A stretch of DNA of 64,000 nt from ZC4RG29 sp035304385 (GTDB taxonomy: Bacteria > Bacteroidota > Bacteroidia > Cytophagales > Cyclobacteriaceae), in contig DATGQD010000062.1 of the NCBI GenBank assembly GCA_035304385.1, positions 25,696 through 89,695 on the forward strand, given 5' to 3'. Shown one piece after another: positions 32,135 to 41,271 of this stretch. Under the pieces are notes generated by a model. The model ran no database searches. It was given only the letters and a program-made list of their open reading frames with translations, and was not told where the DNA came from. How positions within the stretch are numbered: the first letter of the stretch is position 1; every line of letters begins with the position of its first letter. A program made the position numbers and the translations under genes.

Positions 32135-34777
32135 ATGAAAATTTTACTGCTTTGTCTGGGCGTGGTGCTGGCTGTAGCGACGTCGGAAGCCCAGGTTGAA
32201 TACGAAGTGACCGGTCGCGTTGTGGACGCTTCCGGAGGCGGACCGATGGCTGGCGCTCAGATTGTCGCCACCGGGGGTGCCGGTACCGTCGCCGACCGAA
32301 ACGGTTCATTCCGGATTCCTGTTTCCGGGGAAACGGCGGAGGTTACCATTAGCTTTCTAGGCTATCTGACGCAAAGCTTTCAGGTGTCGCCGTCACAAAC
32401 AGAGCTCGGCACGATAGCTTTGTCGGTCAGTCCGACGAGTCTGAGCGAAATTATCGTCAGTGCAACATCGCAGAACTACCGAAGCGACTTCAAAGGATCT
32501 AACTTCACGATCAGTCCAAGAGACATCCGCAATACCAATCCCCTCAATACCGAAGAGGTTTTGAAAACGGTACCCGGGGTCAACATCGTGGGTGACATGG
32601 GGTTGTCGAATCGACCGAACATCAGCATCCGCGGTTCATGGGGACGGCGATCCCGCAAGATCCTGTTGCTGGAAGACGGCTCACCTGCGGCGCCGGCACC
32701 GTACATCGCGCCCGGTACGTATTACAATCCGCTAAGTGATCGCGTTCAGGCTATAGAAGTGTACAAGGGTGCGGACATGCTGCGGTATGGCCCTAACAAC
32801 ATGTACGGTGCCGTAAACTACATCACGGCGCTTCCTCCCCAACAGCCGGAACTGAGAGTTAAACTTGTCGGAGGATCCAGGAATTATGCCACCAGCCTGT
32901 TTTCATACGGGGGTACCTGGCAAAATCTGGGGGCGCTGGTGGAGGCGGTCCATAAAAAGTTCGACGGTTTTACCGACAATTCCGAAGTGGAGGTGCTCAA
33001 CCTCAATGCCAAGATCTTCGCAAAGCTTTCCGACAACCAATCGCTCTACTTTAAGGTGAGCGCGCAATTCGAAGACAACCAGGCGACGTTATCCGCACTG
33101 ACACCCTTCACCTTTAAAGTCGATCCGAAGCAACAACCTTTTGATGCCGAATATTTCGACATGCGTCGTTACGGTATGGACATCATCCACAAATGGTTGA
33201 TTAGTCCGACCCTGAGTCTTACCTCCAAAATATACGCCTCGGATTTTGAGCGCGACTGGTGGCGGCAGGTCACCACGGTAATCCCGGCCGCCGATGTGCA
33301 CGCTTATGTTGGCGATAAAATATTCAATGAACGTTATGGCTACCTCTCCGGAGTTACGTTCGGCGATGAGGACTATGTGCGGGTCGGCCGCATTAACGAC
33401 GGACGTGAAAGCACCACCGACAGCCAATGGATCTTTACCGTCTCCGGTATACAGGAGACTTTTGAGGCCGACTGGCAGACAGGAGGGGAGACGCATCACT
33501 TCGAAGCGGCCGTGAAGTTGCATCAGGAATCCTATCGCGACCGCTACCTGGCCGCCGGCAATTCGCGATGGGCACGCACAGGAACCCCGACATCCGATAA
33601 CAGGTATCACCTCTGGTCCGTATCCGGATATCTCCGCAACGAATTCAACATCAACCGGTTTAGCATTACACCGATCGTACGTTTCGAGCATATCGAAATG
33701 TACCGGCAAAACGTGCTGGCCGCTGCGCAAGACCCGGATGCAACAAGCCCGGATGCAGGTAAGGTGCGGAACACTTATAATGTGGCTATGCCCGGCGTCA
33801 CGGTGGGCTACGAAATTCCCGGAGGGGAAGTGTACGGAAGCATATATCAAGGCTTCATCGCCCCGTCGAAGATATTTGGCTTTTTTGTGGAGCGCAACGG
33901 GGTGTTGACAGACCCGCTGCAGGGAGAGAACGTCAATATCAAACCGGAACTCAGCCTCAACCTGGAGTTAGGATGGCAGGGCAGCTTATGGAATGGTCGC
34001 CTTTCCGGGCAAGCCGCCGTTTTCAGCAACACCGTGAGAAACTTTATCGCGGCCGGCGAAAACGAGTTGTTCCTGGAACCGGGCCGGGTGAGGATACGAG
34101 GCGTCGAGGCAGGTCTTGGCGCGATGCTGACATCGTCGGCGTCACCTCACGGGCTGCGGCTTACCGTCAATGCCACCATGCTGACTTCGGAGATTGTGGA
34201 GGGTGTGTTGCAAGACAAGGATATGTTTTCTACCGTGGTACACAATTCTGCCACGCGAAATGAGTTTATCGATCGCGTCAACGACAATCGCAACGCTTAT
34301 GAACTCTATACCCGAAACGGCCAGGGACAGGATGTTTTGTTGGATGCAACCACCATCGGCGAAGCCGACTTCGCCAACTTCAGCAAGGCGCTTGTACGCT
34401 ATGGCGAGGGGTATGTAGAAGGCGCCCGTGCTCCGTATGTTCCGGACGTGAACGTTACCGCAGGACTTTCCTATTCTTTCAGGAAGTTTGCCGCGGGCGT
34501 GTCAGGTACTTATGTGAGTGATCAGTATGCCGAGTTTATGAACTTTGACGCTGAATCGGCAGACGGTGCAATCGGCAAGCTGCAGTCGTTTTACACGCTG
34601 GACTGCTTCGCCAACTACGACTTCCTCATCGGCGGCAAGACAACTTTGAATGTCTTTATCAACGGAAAAAATATTACGAACGAAATCTACAGAGCATCAC
34701 GCCTCAATCGCGCCGCCTCGGGAGTCTTTCCCGGCGGTTTTGGGCAACTGATACTCGGCGTGAATCTCCAACTCTAA
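32135..34777 (+). CDS. TonB-dependent outer-membrane receptor (FecA-like plug)
   Basis: 880 residues with a signal peptide ending at TSEAQ. Residues about 25-110 form a CarboxypepD_reg-like domain (EYEVTGRVVDASGGGPM, ISFLGYLTQSFQV). The plug contains LNTEEVLKTVPGVNIVGD, PNISIRGSWGRRSRKILLLE and YGPNNMYGAVNYI, close to siderophore receptors of the FecA group. The barrel ends in LILGVNLQL. No TonB box was identified by eye. It is probably cotranscribed with the PAP2 lipoprotein. Substrate unknown; iron-chelate uptake is only suggested by plug similarity. The stop lies 3 bases before a hexamer hairpin. Confidence 0.9.
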   Translation: MKILLLCLGVVLAVATSEAQVEYEVTGRVVDASGGGPMAGAQIVATGGAGTVADRNGSFRIPVSGETAEVTISFLGYLTQSFQVSPSQTELGTIALSVSPTSLSEIIVSATSQNYRSDFKGSNFTISPRDIRNTNPLNTEEVLKTVPGVNIVGDMGLSNRPNISIRGSWGRRSRKILLLEDGSPAAPAPYIAPGTYYNPLSDRVQAIEVYKGADMLRYGPNNMYGAVNYITALPPQQPELRVKLVGGSRNYATSLFSYGGTWQNLGALVEAVHKKFDGFTDNSEVEVLNLNAKIFAKLSDNQSLYFKVSAQFEDNQATLSALTPFTFKVDPKQQPFDAEYFDMRRYGMDIIHKWLISPTLSLTSKIYASDFERDWWRQVTTVIPAADVHAYVGDKIFNERYGYLSGVTFGDEDYVRVGRINDGRESTTDSQWIFTVSGIQETFEADWQTGGETHHFEAAVKLHQESYRDRYLAAGNSRWARTGTPTSDNRYHLWSVSGYLRNEFNINRFSITPIVRFEHIEMYRQNVLAAAQDPDATSPDAGKVRNTYNVAMPGVTVGYEIPGGEVYGSIYQGFIAPSKIFGFFVERNGVLTDPLQGENVNIKPELSLNLELGWQGSLWNGRLSGQAAVFSNTVRNFIAAGENELFLEPGRVRIRGVEAGLGAMLTSSASPHGLRLTVNATMLTSEIVEGVLQDKDMFSTVVHNSATRNEFIDRVNDNRNAYELYTRNGQGQDVLLDATTIGEADFANFSKALVRYGEGYVEGARAPYVPDVNVTAGLSYSFRKFAAGVSGTYVSDQYAEFMNFDAESADGAIGKLQSFYTLDCFANYDFLIGGKTTLNVFINGKNITNEIYRASRLNRAASGVFPGGFGQLILGVNLQL

Positions 34778-34780
34778 GTC

Positions 34781-34832
34781 AGACGCAGACGCAGATGCAG
34801 TTGCAATTGCCCCTGCCTCTGCGTCTGCGTCT
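34781..34832. repeat. Hexamer-unit hairpin between convergent genes
   Basis: A 20-bp stem with one mismatch: arm 34781-34800 and arm 34813-34832, loop 12 bases. The arms are AGACGC-type hexamers. The left arm starts 3 bases after the receptor stop. The right arm runs into the stop codon (34831-34833) of the convergent aminotransferase gene. Confidence 0.9.
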
Positions 34833-35946
34833 ATTCAAGTAGGGAAGAAAGGGCTCCGAGTAGCATATTGACATGATTCTCACTGCTGCTGTTGCCCATA
34901 AGCCCAACACGCCAGATTTTTCCTGCGAAGTCGCCTAAGCCACCACCCACTTCAATGTTGTATTCATCAAGAAGCCGGCGTCGGTAGGTGGCGTCGTCGA
35001 CGCCATCCGGAAGTTTTACCGCGTTGAGCATAGGCAACCGGTACCGAGGTTCGACGACAAACTCAAAGCCCATCGCTTCCAGTCCTACGCGCAGCCGATC
35101 ATGATTTTCGCGATGTCGCTTGAAACGGTTTTCCAAACCTTCTTCCAGGACCAGTCGCAACGCTTCATACATGGCGAGTACGGACGATACCGGTGCGGTG
35201 TGATGATACGCACGCTTTGCTCCGGACCAATAATGGCGTACTTGTGTGAGGTCGAGAAACCAGCTTTGCACTTTCGTCTTGCGTGCATCGAGTGCTTTGA
35301 TCGCTCTGGGACTGAATGTCACGGGCGAAAGACCTGGCGGGGCGCTCAGACATTTTTGAGATCCGGAATATAGCGCGTCGATTTCCCATTCGTCTACTTT
35401 CACCGGTGCGCCACACCAGGAGGTGACAGCATCCACTACGAGCAGCGCGCCCGCGCGATGGGTGATTTCACTAATCGCTTCCAAAGGTTGCATAACGCCG
35501 GTGGAAGTCTCGGCATGGACGATGGCCACAAGCTTAGGTCGACGTCCAGCAACCGCCTCTTCAACGGCGGCGGGATCAATGGGCTGACCCCAGGGCGCCT
35601 CCACACGTACGACCTTCGCGCCAGCACGTTCTGCGATGTCGGCCATCCTGTTGCCGAATACACCGTTGATGCAAATGATGGCCTCGTCGCCAGGTTCCAG
35701 CAGATTGACAAGGCAGGTTTCCATTCCTGCGCTACCCGGCGCCGACACGACGAAGGTCAGGTCGTTTTTAGTTTCGAGCGTAAGCTGCACCATCTCTTTG
35801 ACCTCATCCATGATCTTGAGAAACTCCGGGTCGAGATGACCGATAAGCGGTGTAGCCATGGCGAGCAGGACCCGCGGATGCGCGTCGCTGGGTCCCGGCC
35901 CCATGAGGATACGTTTGCTCGTCTTCAATTCGGGAAAATCTGTCAT
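34831..35946 (-). CDS. Alanine-glyoxylate / serine-pyruvate aminotransferase family protein
   Basis: 371 residues from the ATG at 35946; the upstream ATG at 36015 adds an unlike N-terminus. It is a class V PLP enzyme. The opening KRILMGPGPSDAHPRVL, the PLP contacts GSAGMETCL and VVDAVTSWCGAPV, and the Schiff-base lysine in YSGSQKCLSAPPGL are all present. The C-terminal part GGGLGDFAGKIWRVGLMG is characteristic of the alanine-glyoxylate group. Physiologically it could link glyoxylate and amino-acid metabolism. No gene neighbour gives the substrate. Confidence 0.9.
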   Translation of the reverse strand: MTDFPELKTSKRILMGPGPSDAHPRVLLAMATPLIGHLDPEFLKIMDEVKEMVQLTLETKNDLTFVVSAPGSAGMETCLVNLLEPGDEAIICINGVFGNRMADIAERAGAKVVRVEAPWGQPIDPAAVEEAVAGRRPKLVAIVHAETSTGVMQPLEAISEITHRAGALLVVDAVTSWCGAPVKVDEWEIDALYSGSQKCLSAPPGLSPVTFSPRAIKALDARKTKVQSWFLDLTQVRHYWSGAKRAYHHTAPVSSVLAMYEALRLVLEEGLENRFKRHRENHDRLRVGLEAMGFEFVVEPRYRLPMLNAVKLPDGVDDATYRRRLLDEYNIEVGGGLGDFAGKIWRVGLMGNSSSENHVNMLLGALSSLLE

Positions 35947-36116
35947 AGCGCTACGTAAAAATGGGCTGTGGTGGTATGTGCAATATAGCAATTGATTGAG
36001 GGGGAGGAGGGGCAATCCGGTATGATTTTTGGAAACATAGAAGTAATAAGAATAATCCTATGCGATGGGTTACCAGGCGTAACGCCACTCATTAAGTGCA
36101 AAAAACTGAAAAGGTT

Positions 36117-36200
36117 ATGAATTTCAGGGCTCTCTTAATCATACTGATTGTTGCCATCGGCCTTCTTTGGATCCGCGCTATGGATGCCGGACTCTATTGA
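36117..36200 (+). CDS. Possible 27-residue membrane peptide
   Basis: ATG at 36117 to TGA at 36200. The product starts MNFRALLIILIVAIGLLW and ends IRAMDAGLY, a single hydrophobic helix with a basic residue on each side. There is no ribosome-binding site or recognised family. The 404-base stretch (35947-36350) holds no other frame of interest. Its length makes chance possible. Confidence 0.3.
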   Translation: MNFRALLIILIVAIGLLWIRAMDAGLY

Positions 36201-36308
36201 CCGGAATCTGTTCGCCGCCCGACGGCGCCTTCGACCTGTCGTTTGGTTCGTTGGGCGGTTCCCCCTCCTGTTGCACCCGAAGTCCGGGTGAGTTTGATTG
36301 TAAATCGC

Positions 36309-36316
36309 TAGCTTTG
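36309..36316 (+). promoter_or_regulatory. -7 element before the GH130 gene
   Basis: TAGCTTTG matches TAnnTTTG and lies 34 bases upstream of the start codon. A clear -33 TTG at the usual distance is missing. Confidence 0.45.
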
Positions 36317-36350
36317 AGGTTGCTACCAGAGGTTTGCCTGGCGTAATTTC

Positions 36351-37484
36351 ATGAGAGCGTGTAAATCCGATTACCCGGTATATAATTTTTCCCGGGTCCT
36401 GCATCTGGCCTTTTTCATTATGTTCCTTGGAGCCTGTGCTCCCAGGGAGCAGGAACCGGACTGGACGATGGTTCCTTTTGCGAAGGCTGACACGGTTAAC
36501 CCTGTGCTTCAGCCCCTCGACAGTTCACGTTTCGTCTGCCCGGTGCGCGGCAGCGTGGTTCACTGGGAGCGGAAAGATGTGTTTAATCCGGCGGCTGTGG
36601 TGAAGGACAACAAAGTGTTTCTCCTGTACCGCGCCGAAGACACAGTGGGTCGCCACGCGGGAACGTCACGCATCGGACTCGCCGAAAGTACAGATGGCCT
36701 TCACTTCGTACGACGGCCTGAGCCGGTCCTCTTTCCCCGCGAGGATGCCTACATAAACTATGAATGGGAGGGCGGCTGTGAAGATCCGCGCATCGTGGAG
36801 GATGGACGGGGAACGTACTACATGACCTATACGGCATACGACGGCAACATTGCCCGACTGCTTATCGCATCGTCACACGACCTCATCACCTGGAAAAAAC
36901 ACGGCGCGGTATTTCGCAATGCACACAAAGGAAAGTTCGTAAACAAGTGGACCAAATCAGGCGCCATCGTCACCCGGCTGGAAAACGGAAGGCTGGTGGC
37001 CGCCCGCATTGGGGGAAAGTATTGGATGTATTTTGGCGACACGCACATATTCGCAGCCACGTCGGATAACATGGTGGAATGGACACCGCTCATCACCGAA
37101 GACGGTAAGGACTTCCTGCCCATCTTCTCGCCGCGCGAAGGCATGTTCGACAGCGACCTGGTAGAACCCGGCCCTCCGGCGATGGTCACCGATAAAGGTA
37201 TTCTGCTGCTATACAATGCACGCAACCATCCCGAGAAAGGAGATCCCGACCTTCCCGCCGGAACGTACACCGCCGGCCAGGTGCTGCTGGATCCCAACGA
37301 CCCCACCCATGTGCTGGACCGTACGGATGAGTACTTCTTCCGCCCCACCCAGTCTTATGAAATCACCGGCCAGGTCAATAACGTGTGCTTCCTGGAAGGT
37401 CTGGTGTTCTTCAAGGACAGGTGGCTGCTGTATTATGGCACGGCCGACTCGAAGATCGCCGTAGCCACCTACGCGGGAGGGTGA
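36351..37484 (+). CDS. GH130-type glycoside phosphorylase/hydrolase lipoprotein
   Basis: 377 residues. The N-terminus ends in a lipobox (MFLGAC). A five-bladed propeller follows, with VFNPAAVVKDNKVFLLYRAED, GCEDPRIVEDGRGTYYMTYT and SKIAVATYAGG, the family signatures of GH130 (beta-mannoside phosphorylases and related mannosidases). Export as a lipoprotein argues for hydrolysis, since phosphorylases need cytosolic phosphate (inference). It precedes a secreted esterase by 92 bases in the same direction, so both may process one polysaccharide. The start at 36351 is the first ATG after the promoter-like element. Confidence 0.88.
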   Translation: MRACKSDYPVYNFSRVLHLAFFIMFLGACAPREQEPDWTMVPFAKADTVNPVLQPLDSSRFVCPVRGSVVHWERKDVFNPAAVVKDNKVFLLYRAEDTVGRHAGTSRIGLAESTDGLHFVRRPEPVLFPREDAYINYEWEGGCEDPRIVEDGRGTYYMTYTAYDGNIARLLIASSHDLITWKKHGAVFRNAHKGKFVNKWTKSGAIVTRLENGRLVAARIGGKYWMYFGDTHIFAATSDNMVEWTPLITEDGKDFLPIFSPREGMFDSDLVEPGPPAMVTDKGILLLYNARNHPEKGDPDLPAGTYTAGQVLLDPNDPTHVLDRTDEYFFRPTQSYEITGQVNNVCFLEGLVFFKDRWLLYYGTADSKIAVATYAGG

Positions 37485-37576
37485 CAAAAACAGGGGCAAA
37501 CAGCCTCCATCTACATGAGGCTCCGTTGGTTCGCGTTTCAAATATTCGTAACATTCCCCTCCTAAAATTCCAGACT

Positions 37577-38437
37577 ATGAAAAGAATTGTCCTTTCCCTG
37601 CTATTACTCTGTCTTGTCCTTTCAGCACGCTCCCAGGAGAGCAAGGTCTTTGACAACCTTTCGATGACCAGCAAGATCCTGAAAGGAGAAAGAAAATTTG
37701 CGATTTACTTACCTCCCGGCTATGAAACCTCGCAGCGAAGTTATCCTGTATTGTACCTGTTACACGGTGGTGGCGACGATCAGACGGGCTGGGTGCAGTT
37801 TGGCGAGGTGCAGCACATCACCGATAAGGCCATTAAAGAAGGTAAGGCAACACCCATGATCGTGGTGATGCCCGATGCCAACACAGGCGTGAGGGGATAT
37901 ACTAATACCCCCGACGGATCGTGGCGTTATGAAGATTTCTTTTTCGAAGAGTTCATGCCCTACATAGAAAAGACATACCGGATACGCGCTGAGAAACGAT
38001 ATCGCGCTGTTGCGGGCCTTTCCATGGGTGGCGGAGGAACATTCTATTTTGCATTGCACCGCCCCGACCTCTTTTCGGCGGCATGTCCGTTGAGTGCGAG
38101 CACCGGACCGCTTACGCTGGAAGATGCCCGGAGATATGCCGAACGCTCCAACAGGCCGGCCAACGATGCGCAACTCGAGGCGTGGTACAAGCGGTACAGC
38201 GCCCTTGAGCTGATCAATGCCATGCCTGACGACCAGAAGAAAGCGGTGCGTTGGTATATCGACTGCGGTGATGACGACTTCCTGTACGAAGGCAATTCAC
38301 TCGTCCACATCGCTATGCGAAAGAAAGAAATCCCGCACGAGTTTCGTATCCGCGAAGGAGGCCACACCTGGTCGTACTGGCGCTCAGCGCTCCCCGAAGT
38401 GCTGGCGTTCATTTCGGCAGGATTCCATCAGCCTTGA
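37577..38437 (+). CDS. Secreted CE1-like esterase (alpha/beta hydrolase)
   Basis: 286 residues from the ATG at 37577; the longer frame from 37385 overlaps the GH130 gene. A signal peptide ends at SARSQE. The fold opens with KFAIYLPPGYETS, VLYLLHGGGDDQTGW. The nucleophile elbow is GLSMGG. The acid lies in WYIDCGDDDFL and the histidine in RIREGGHTWSYW. Relatives are feruloyl and acetylxylan esterases or mycolyl-transferase-like enzymes, so it may remove acyl groups from plant polysaccharides. It is followed by mobile-looking palindromic repeats. Confidence 0.88.
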   Translation: MKRIVLSLLLLCLVLSARSQESKVFDNLSMTSKILKGERKFAIYLPPGYETSQRSYPVLYLLHGGGDDQTGWVQFGEVQHITDKAIKEGKATPMIVVMPDANTGVRGYTNTPDGSWRYEDFFFEEFMPYIEKTYRIRAEKRYRAVAGLSMGGGGTFYFALHRPDLFSAACPLSASTGPLTLEDARRYAERSNRPANDAQLEAWYKRYSALELINAMPDDQKKAVRWYIDCGDDDFLYEGNSLVHIAMRKKEIPHEFRIREGGHTWSYWRSALPEVLAFISAGFHQP

Positions 38438-38537
38438 GGAAGGGCGCGGAGGTGTAACCGCGAAGGCGCGGAGACGCGAACAGGTGTCATACGGTACTAA
38501 CATCGTGTAGTAGAGACGTAACATGTTACGTCTCTAC
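38438..38537. repeat. GC-rich repeat plus perfect 28-bp palindrome
   Basis: GGCGCGGAG-type words recur just after the esterase stop (38441-38480). Then 38510-38537 is a perfect palindrome with half-site GTAGAGACGTAACA. Related GTAGAGACG palindromes occur as dispersed repeats in cyanobacteria and Bacteroidota to my knowledge. Confidence 0.75.
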
Positions 38538-38600
38538 ATCATTTATCACTATTTTGCGGTCCCTCCGTTTTTTTCAACGGTCTCGACATCGTTATCCTGA

Positions 38601-40556
38601 GTGCTTAAAAGAATAATCCTTAATACGCGCGCAGCCTGGCGAGATAACGTATACCGGCATCTGGTGCTCAGCCTGTTGCTGGTAATGGGATTGTACAGCC
38701 TTTGCCGGATCGGCTTTTACCTATACAACACGTCTTTCTTTCCGGACATGACGTTCGGAAACTTTATGTACCTGATGCTGGGAGGACTGAAGTTCGACTT
38801 GTCGGCCGTCCTATACACCAACGTATTGTTCATCCTCCTGCTCATCATTCCTTTGAACTATCGGTTCGACGCGCGCTTTAAGAAGGGATTGGCGATCTGG
38901 TTCTTTGTCACGAACGGGGCCGCGCTGGCAATGAATGTGGCGGACTTTATCTACTATCGTTTCACCCTTCGTCGCACTACCGCCGATATCTTCCGGCAGT
39001 TTGAGCACGAAACCAACCTGGGACCACTCTTCTTCCGCTTTCTGTTCGACTACTGGTATGCTACCGCGTTTCTGGTGTTGGTCGTGGTGCTTTTGGTCGT
39101 CGTATACAAGCGACTCGACTACGATGGGCCGCTGGTGCAACGTCGCCTGTCGTACTACGGTGGCGGCTTCCTGTCTATGCTCGTCATTATCTACCTGACT
39201 GTAGGTGGCATGCGGGGTGGTTTCCGGGAAAGCACACGTCCCATTACGCTCAGCAATGCCGGCGAGTATGCGCGCAACCCGCGCGATATTAGCATTGTGC
39301 TGAATACGCCCTTTGCGCTGTTCCGCACATTGGGCAAGACCCACATCGCCCCGGTACAATATTTTCCTGAAGACGAACTCGAGGCCATGTACACCCCGGT
39401 GCACGACTTGCCAGACACGCTGGAAGCCCGGCCCGACAATGTCGTTATTATTATCCTCGAAAGCTTTTCGCGGGAATTCATCGGGTACCTCAACCGCGAC
39501 AAGGAGAATGGCACATATCGGGGATACACGCCGTTCCTCGACTCGTTGCTGCAGTACAGCCTGACCTTTGAACATACGTTTTCAAATGGTCGGAAGTCTA
39601 TCGACGGTCTTCCTTCCGTCGTCAGCAGTATCCCATCCCTGGGTGTTCCCTATTTTCTTTCGCCGTATTCCTCCAACCGTATCAACAGCGTCGCATCGCT
39701 GCTCGGTGAAAGAGGATACTATTCTGCGTTCTTTCATGGTGCGCCCAACGGTTCTATGGGATTTGGGGCGTTCGCAAATATTGCGGGCTTTGACGACTAC
39801 TACGGGATGGACGAGTATGGAAACAGCGACGACTTCGATGGGATATGGGGCATATGGGATCACAAGTTCTTCGATTATTTCGCCACACAGCTCGACACCT
39901 TCCGCGAGCCCTTCGTTGCGACCATGTTTTCGGTTTCATCGCACCACCCGTTCGAAATTCCCAGGGAATTTAAAGGCCGGTTTAAAGGCGGCCCGCTCCC
40001 CATTCAGAAATGTATCGAATACACCGACTATGCGTTGAAGGAATTTTTCGCCAAAGCCTCCCGCATGCCCTGGTACGAGAATACTTTGTTTGTCATCACC
40101 GCGGATCATTGCTCGTCCAATATTTACTTTCCCGAAGGACATACGGCCTGGGGCCTGTACTCCGTGCCCGTGATTTTCTTTAAACCCGATGGCAGCCTCG
40201 CGGGAATAAGAAACTCAATCGGACAGCAAATTGACATTATGCCCTCCGTCATGGGCTATCTGGGCTACACCGATCCTTTTGTCGCATTCGGTCGCGATCT
40301 TTTTCATCCGGACGGCGAAGAGCCGTTTGCCTTTAATTTCAACGACAACGTCTATCAGATCATGATGGACGGGCACCTGCTGATGTTTGACGGAGAGAAA
40401 ACCGTTGGCTTCTATAATTATGTAGAAGATCCACTGATGAAAGCTGACCTGAAAGAGGCAGGGGGAGAGCGCATGTTAAAAATGGAGGATCAACTCAAAG
40501 CTGTTATTCAACAGTACAATAATCGTATGATCGGCGACCGCCTCGTTGTAGATTAG
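38601..40556 (+). CDS. LTA synthase-family membrane sulfatase/phosphotransferase
   Basis: 651 residues from GTG (38601). Five transmembrane helices fill about residues 15-220. The extracytoplasmic part is a sulfatase-fold domain with the metal ligand in VVIIILESFSREF, the nucleophile region SNGRKSIDGLPSVVSS (Ser), and VITADHCSS as second metal ligands. Gram-negative members of this family transfer phosphoglycerol or phosphoethanolamine to glycans, or act as lipid phosphatases. Lipoteichoic acid is not expected here, so the substrate is unknown. It is monocistronic and precedes the nuo promoter. Confidence 0.88.
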   Translation: MLKRIILNTRAAWRDNVYRHLVLSLLLVMGLYSLCRIGFYLYNTSFFPDMTFGNFMYLMLGGLKFDLSAVLYTNVLFILLLIIPLNYRFDARFKKGLAIWFFVTNGAALAMNVADFIYYRFTLRRTTADIFRQFEHETNLGPLFFRFLFDYWYATAFLVLVVVLLVVVYKRLDYDGPLVQRRLSYYGGGFLSMLVIIYLTVGGMRGGFRESTRPITLSNAGEYARNPRDISIVLNTPFALFRTLGKTHIAPVQYFPEDELEAMYTPVHDLPDTLEARPDNVVIIILESFSREFIGYLNRDKENGTYRGYTPFLDSLLQYSLTFEHTFSNGRKSIDGLPSVVSSIPSLGVPYFLSPYSSNRINSVASLLGERGYYSAFFHGAPNGSMGFGAFANIAGFDDYYGMDEYGNSDDFDGIWGIWDHKFFDYFATQLDTFREPFVATMFSVSSHHPFEIPREFKGRFKGGPLPIQKCIEYTDYALKEFFAKASRMPWYENTLFVITADHCSSNIYFPEGHTAWGLYSVPVIFFKPDGSLAGIRNSIGQQIDIMPSVMGYLGYTDPFVAFGRDLFHPDGEEPFAFNFNDNVYQIMMDGHLLMFDGEKTVGFYNYVEDPLMKADLKEAGGERMLKMEDQLKAVIQQYNNRMIGDRLVVD

Positions 40557-40661
40557 CGGGGTGCCGGCGTTTTTGAAGCGCTAGCTTTACACTTTCCGGG
40601 GAATTCCTGTGAAACCTCAAAGGAGGAATTGCAAAATGTAACATTTGCAGTGTTTGTGCGG

Positions 40662-40691
40662 TTTATTCTGGTGAAATTTGGCCTATATTTG
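40662..40691 (+). promoter_or_regulatory. Promoter region of the nuo operon
   Basis: TATATTTG (40684-40691) matches TAnnTTTG. A weak -33 element TTTA lies 18 bp upstream (40662-40665). This leaves a leader of about 120 bases before nuoA. Confidence 0.55.
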
Positions 40692-40819
40692 AGCGCTTTT
40701 GTTGGAAATCGACCTGTGGGGACAGGTTTGGTCGCTTATGATTTTATTCGAACTGTGTATTTTTTTTAACAGTAATTGCCTCTCCCCGGTCCGAACACTA
40801 CACTGCAATCGTTCGCATT

Positions 40820-41224
40820 ATGGATAGCGCTCATTCATACGATTTGCTGCTCGATTACCTGCCTGTGCTGTTCATGTTCTTTCTGGCGGTGGTCTTTGTT
40901 GGCGTGACCATGATCGTCACGCACAAGCTTGGTCCCCTCCGGAAGACAAAGGTGAAGCTGGAATCTTTTGAATGCGGCATTGAGTCGAAGGGCAACGCCA
41001 GGTTGCCACTGCATATCCGGTATTTTCTTGTCGCAATCCTCTTTGTCCTCTTCGATGTTGAAGTGATTTTCATGTACCCGTGGGCGGTGAACTTCCGCGA
41101 CATGGGGATCCAGGGTTTTGTTGAAATGATGGTGTTTGTCGCCTTTCTGCTTGTCGGTTTCATGTATGCAGTGCGCAAAGGCACGCTGCGGTGGCACCCG
41201 AGCCATGACAAAGAGGGCGAATGA
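40820..41224 (+). CDS. nuoA: NADH-quinone oxidoreductase subunit A
   Basis: 134 residues, membrane arm of complex I. Three helices (about 10-30, 70-90, 98-118) surround the conserved loop (LESFECGIESKGNARLPLHI) that lies near the quinone site. First gene of the thirteen-interval operon reaching nuoN. The promoter-like element is at 40684. Confidence 0.96.
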   Translation: MDSAHSYDLLLDYLPVLFMFFLAVVFVGVTMIVTHKLGPLRKTKVKLESFECGIESKGNARLPLHIRYFLVAILFVLFDVEVIFMYPWAVNFRDMGIQGFVEMMVFVAFLLVGFMYAVRKGTLRWHPSHDKEGE

Positions 41225-41271
41225 ACCTTGTCAGGAAAAGACATGTCGGACCCTGATAAAACGATAAAGGC

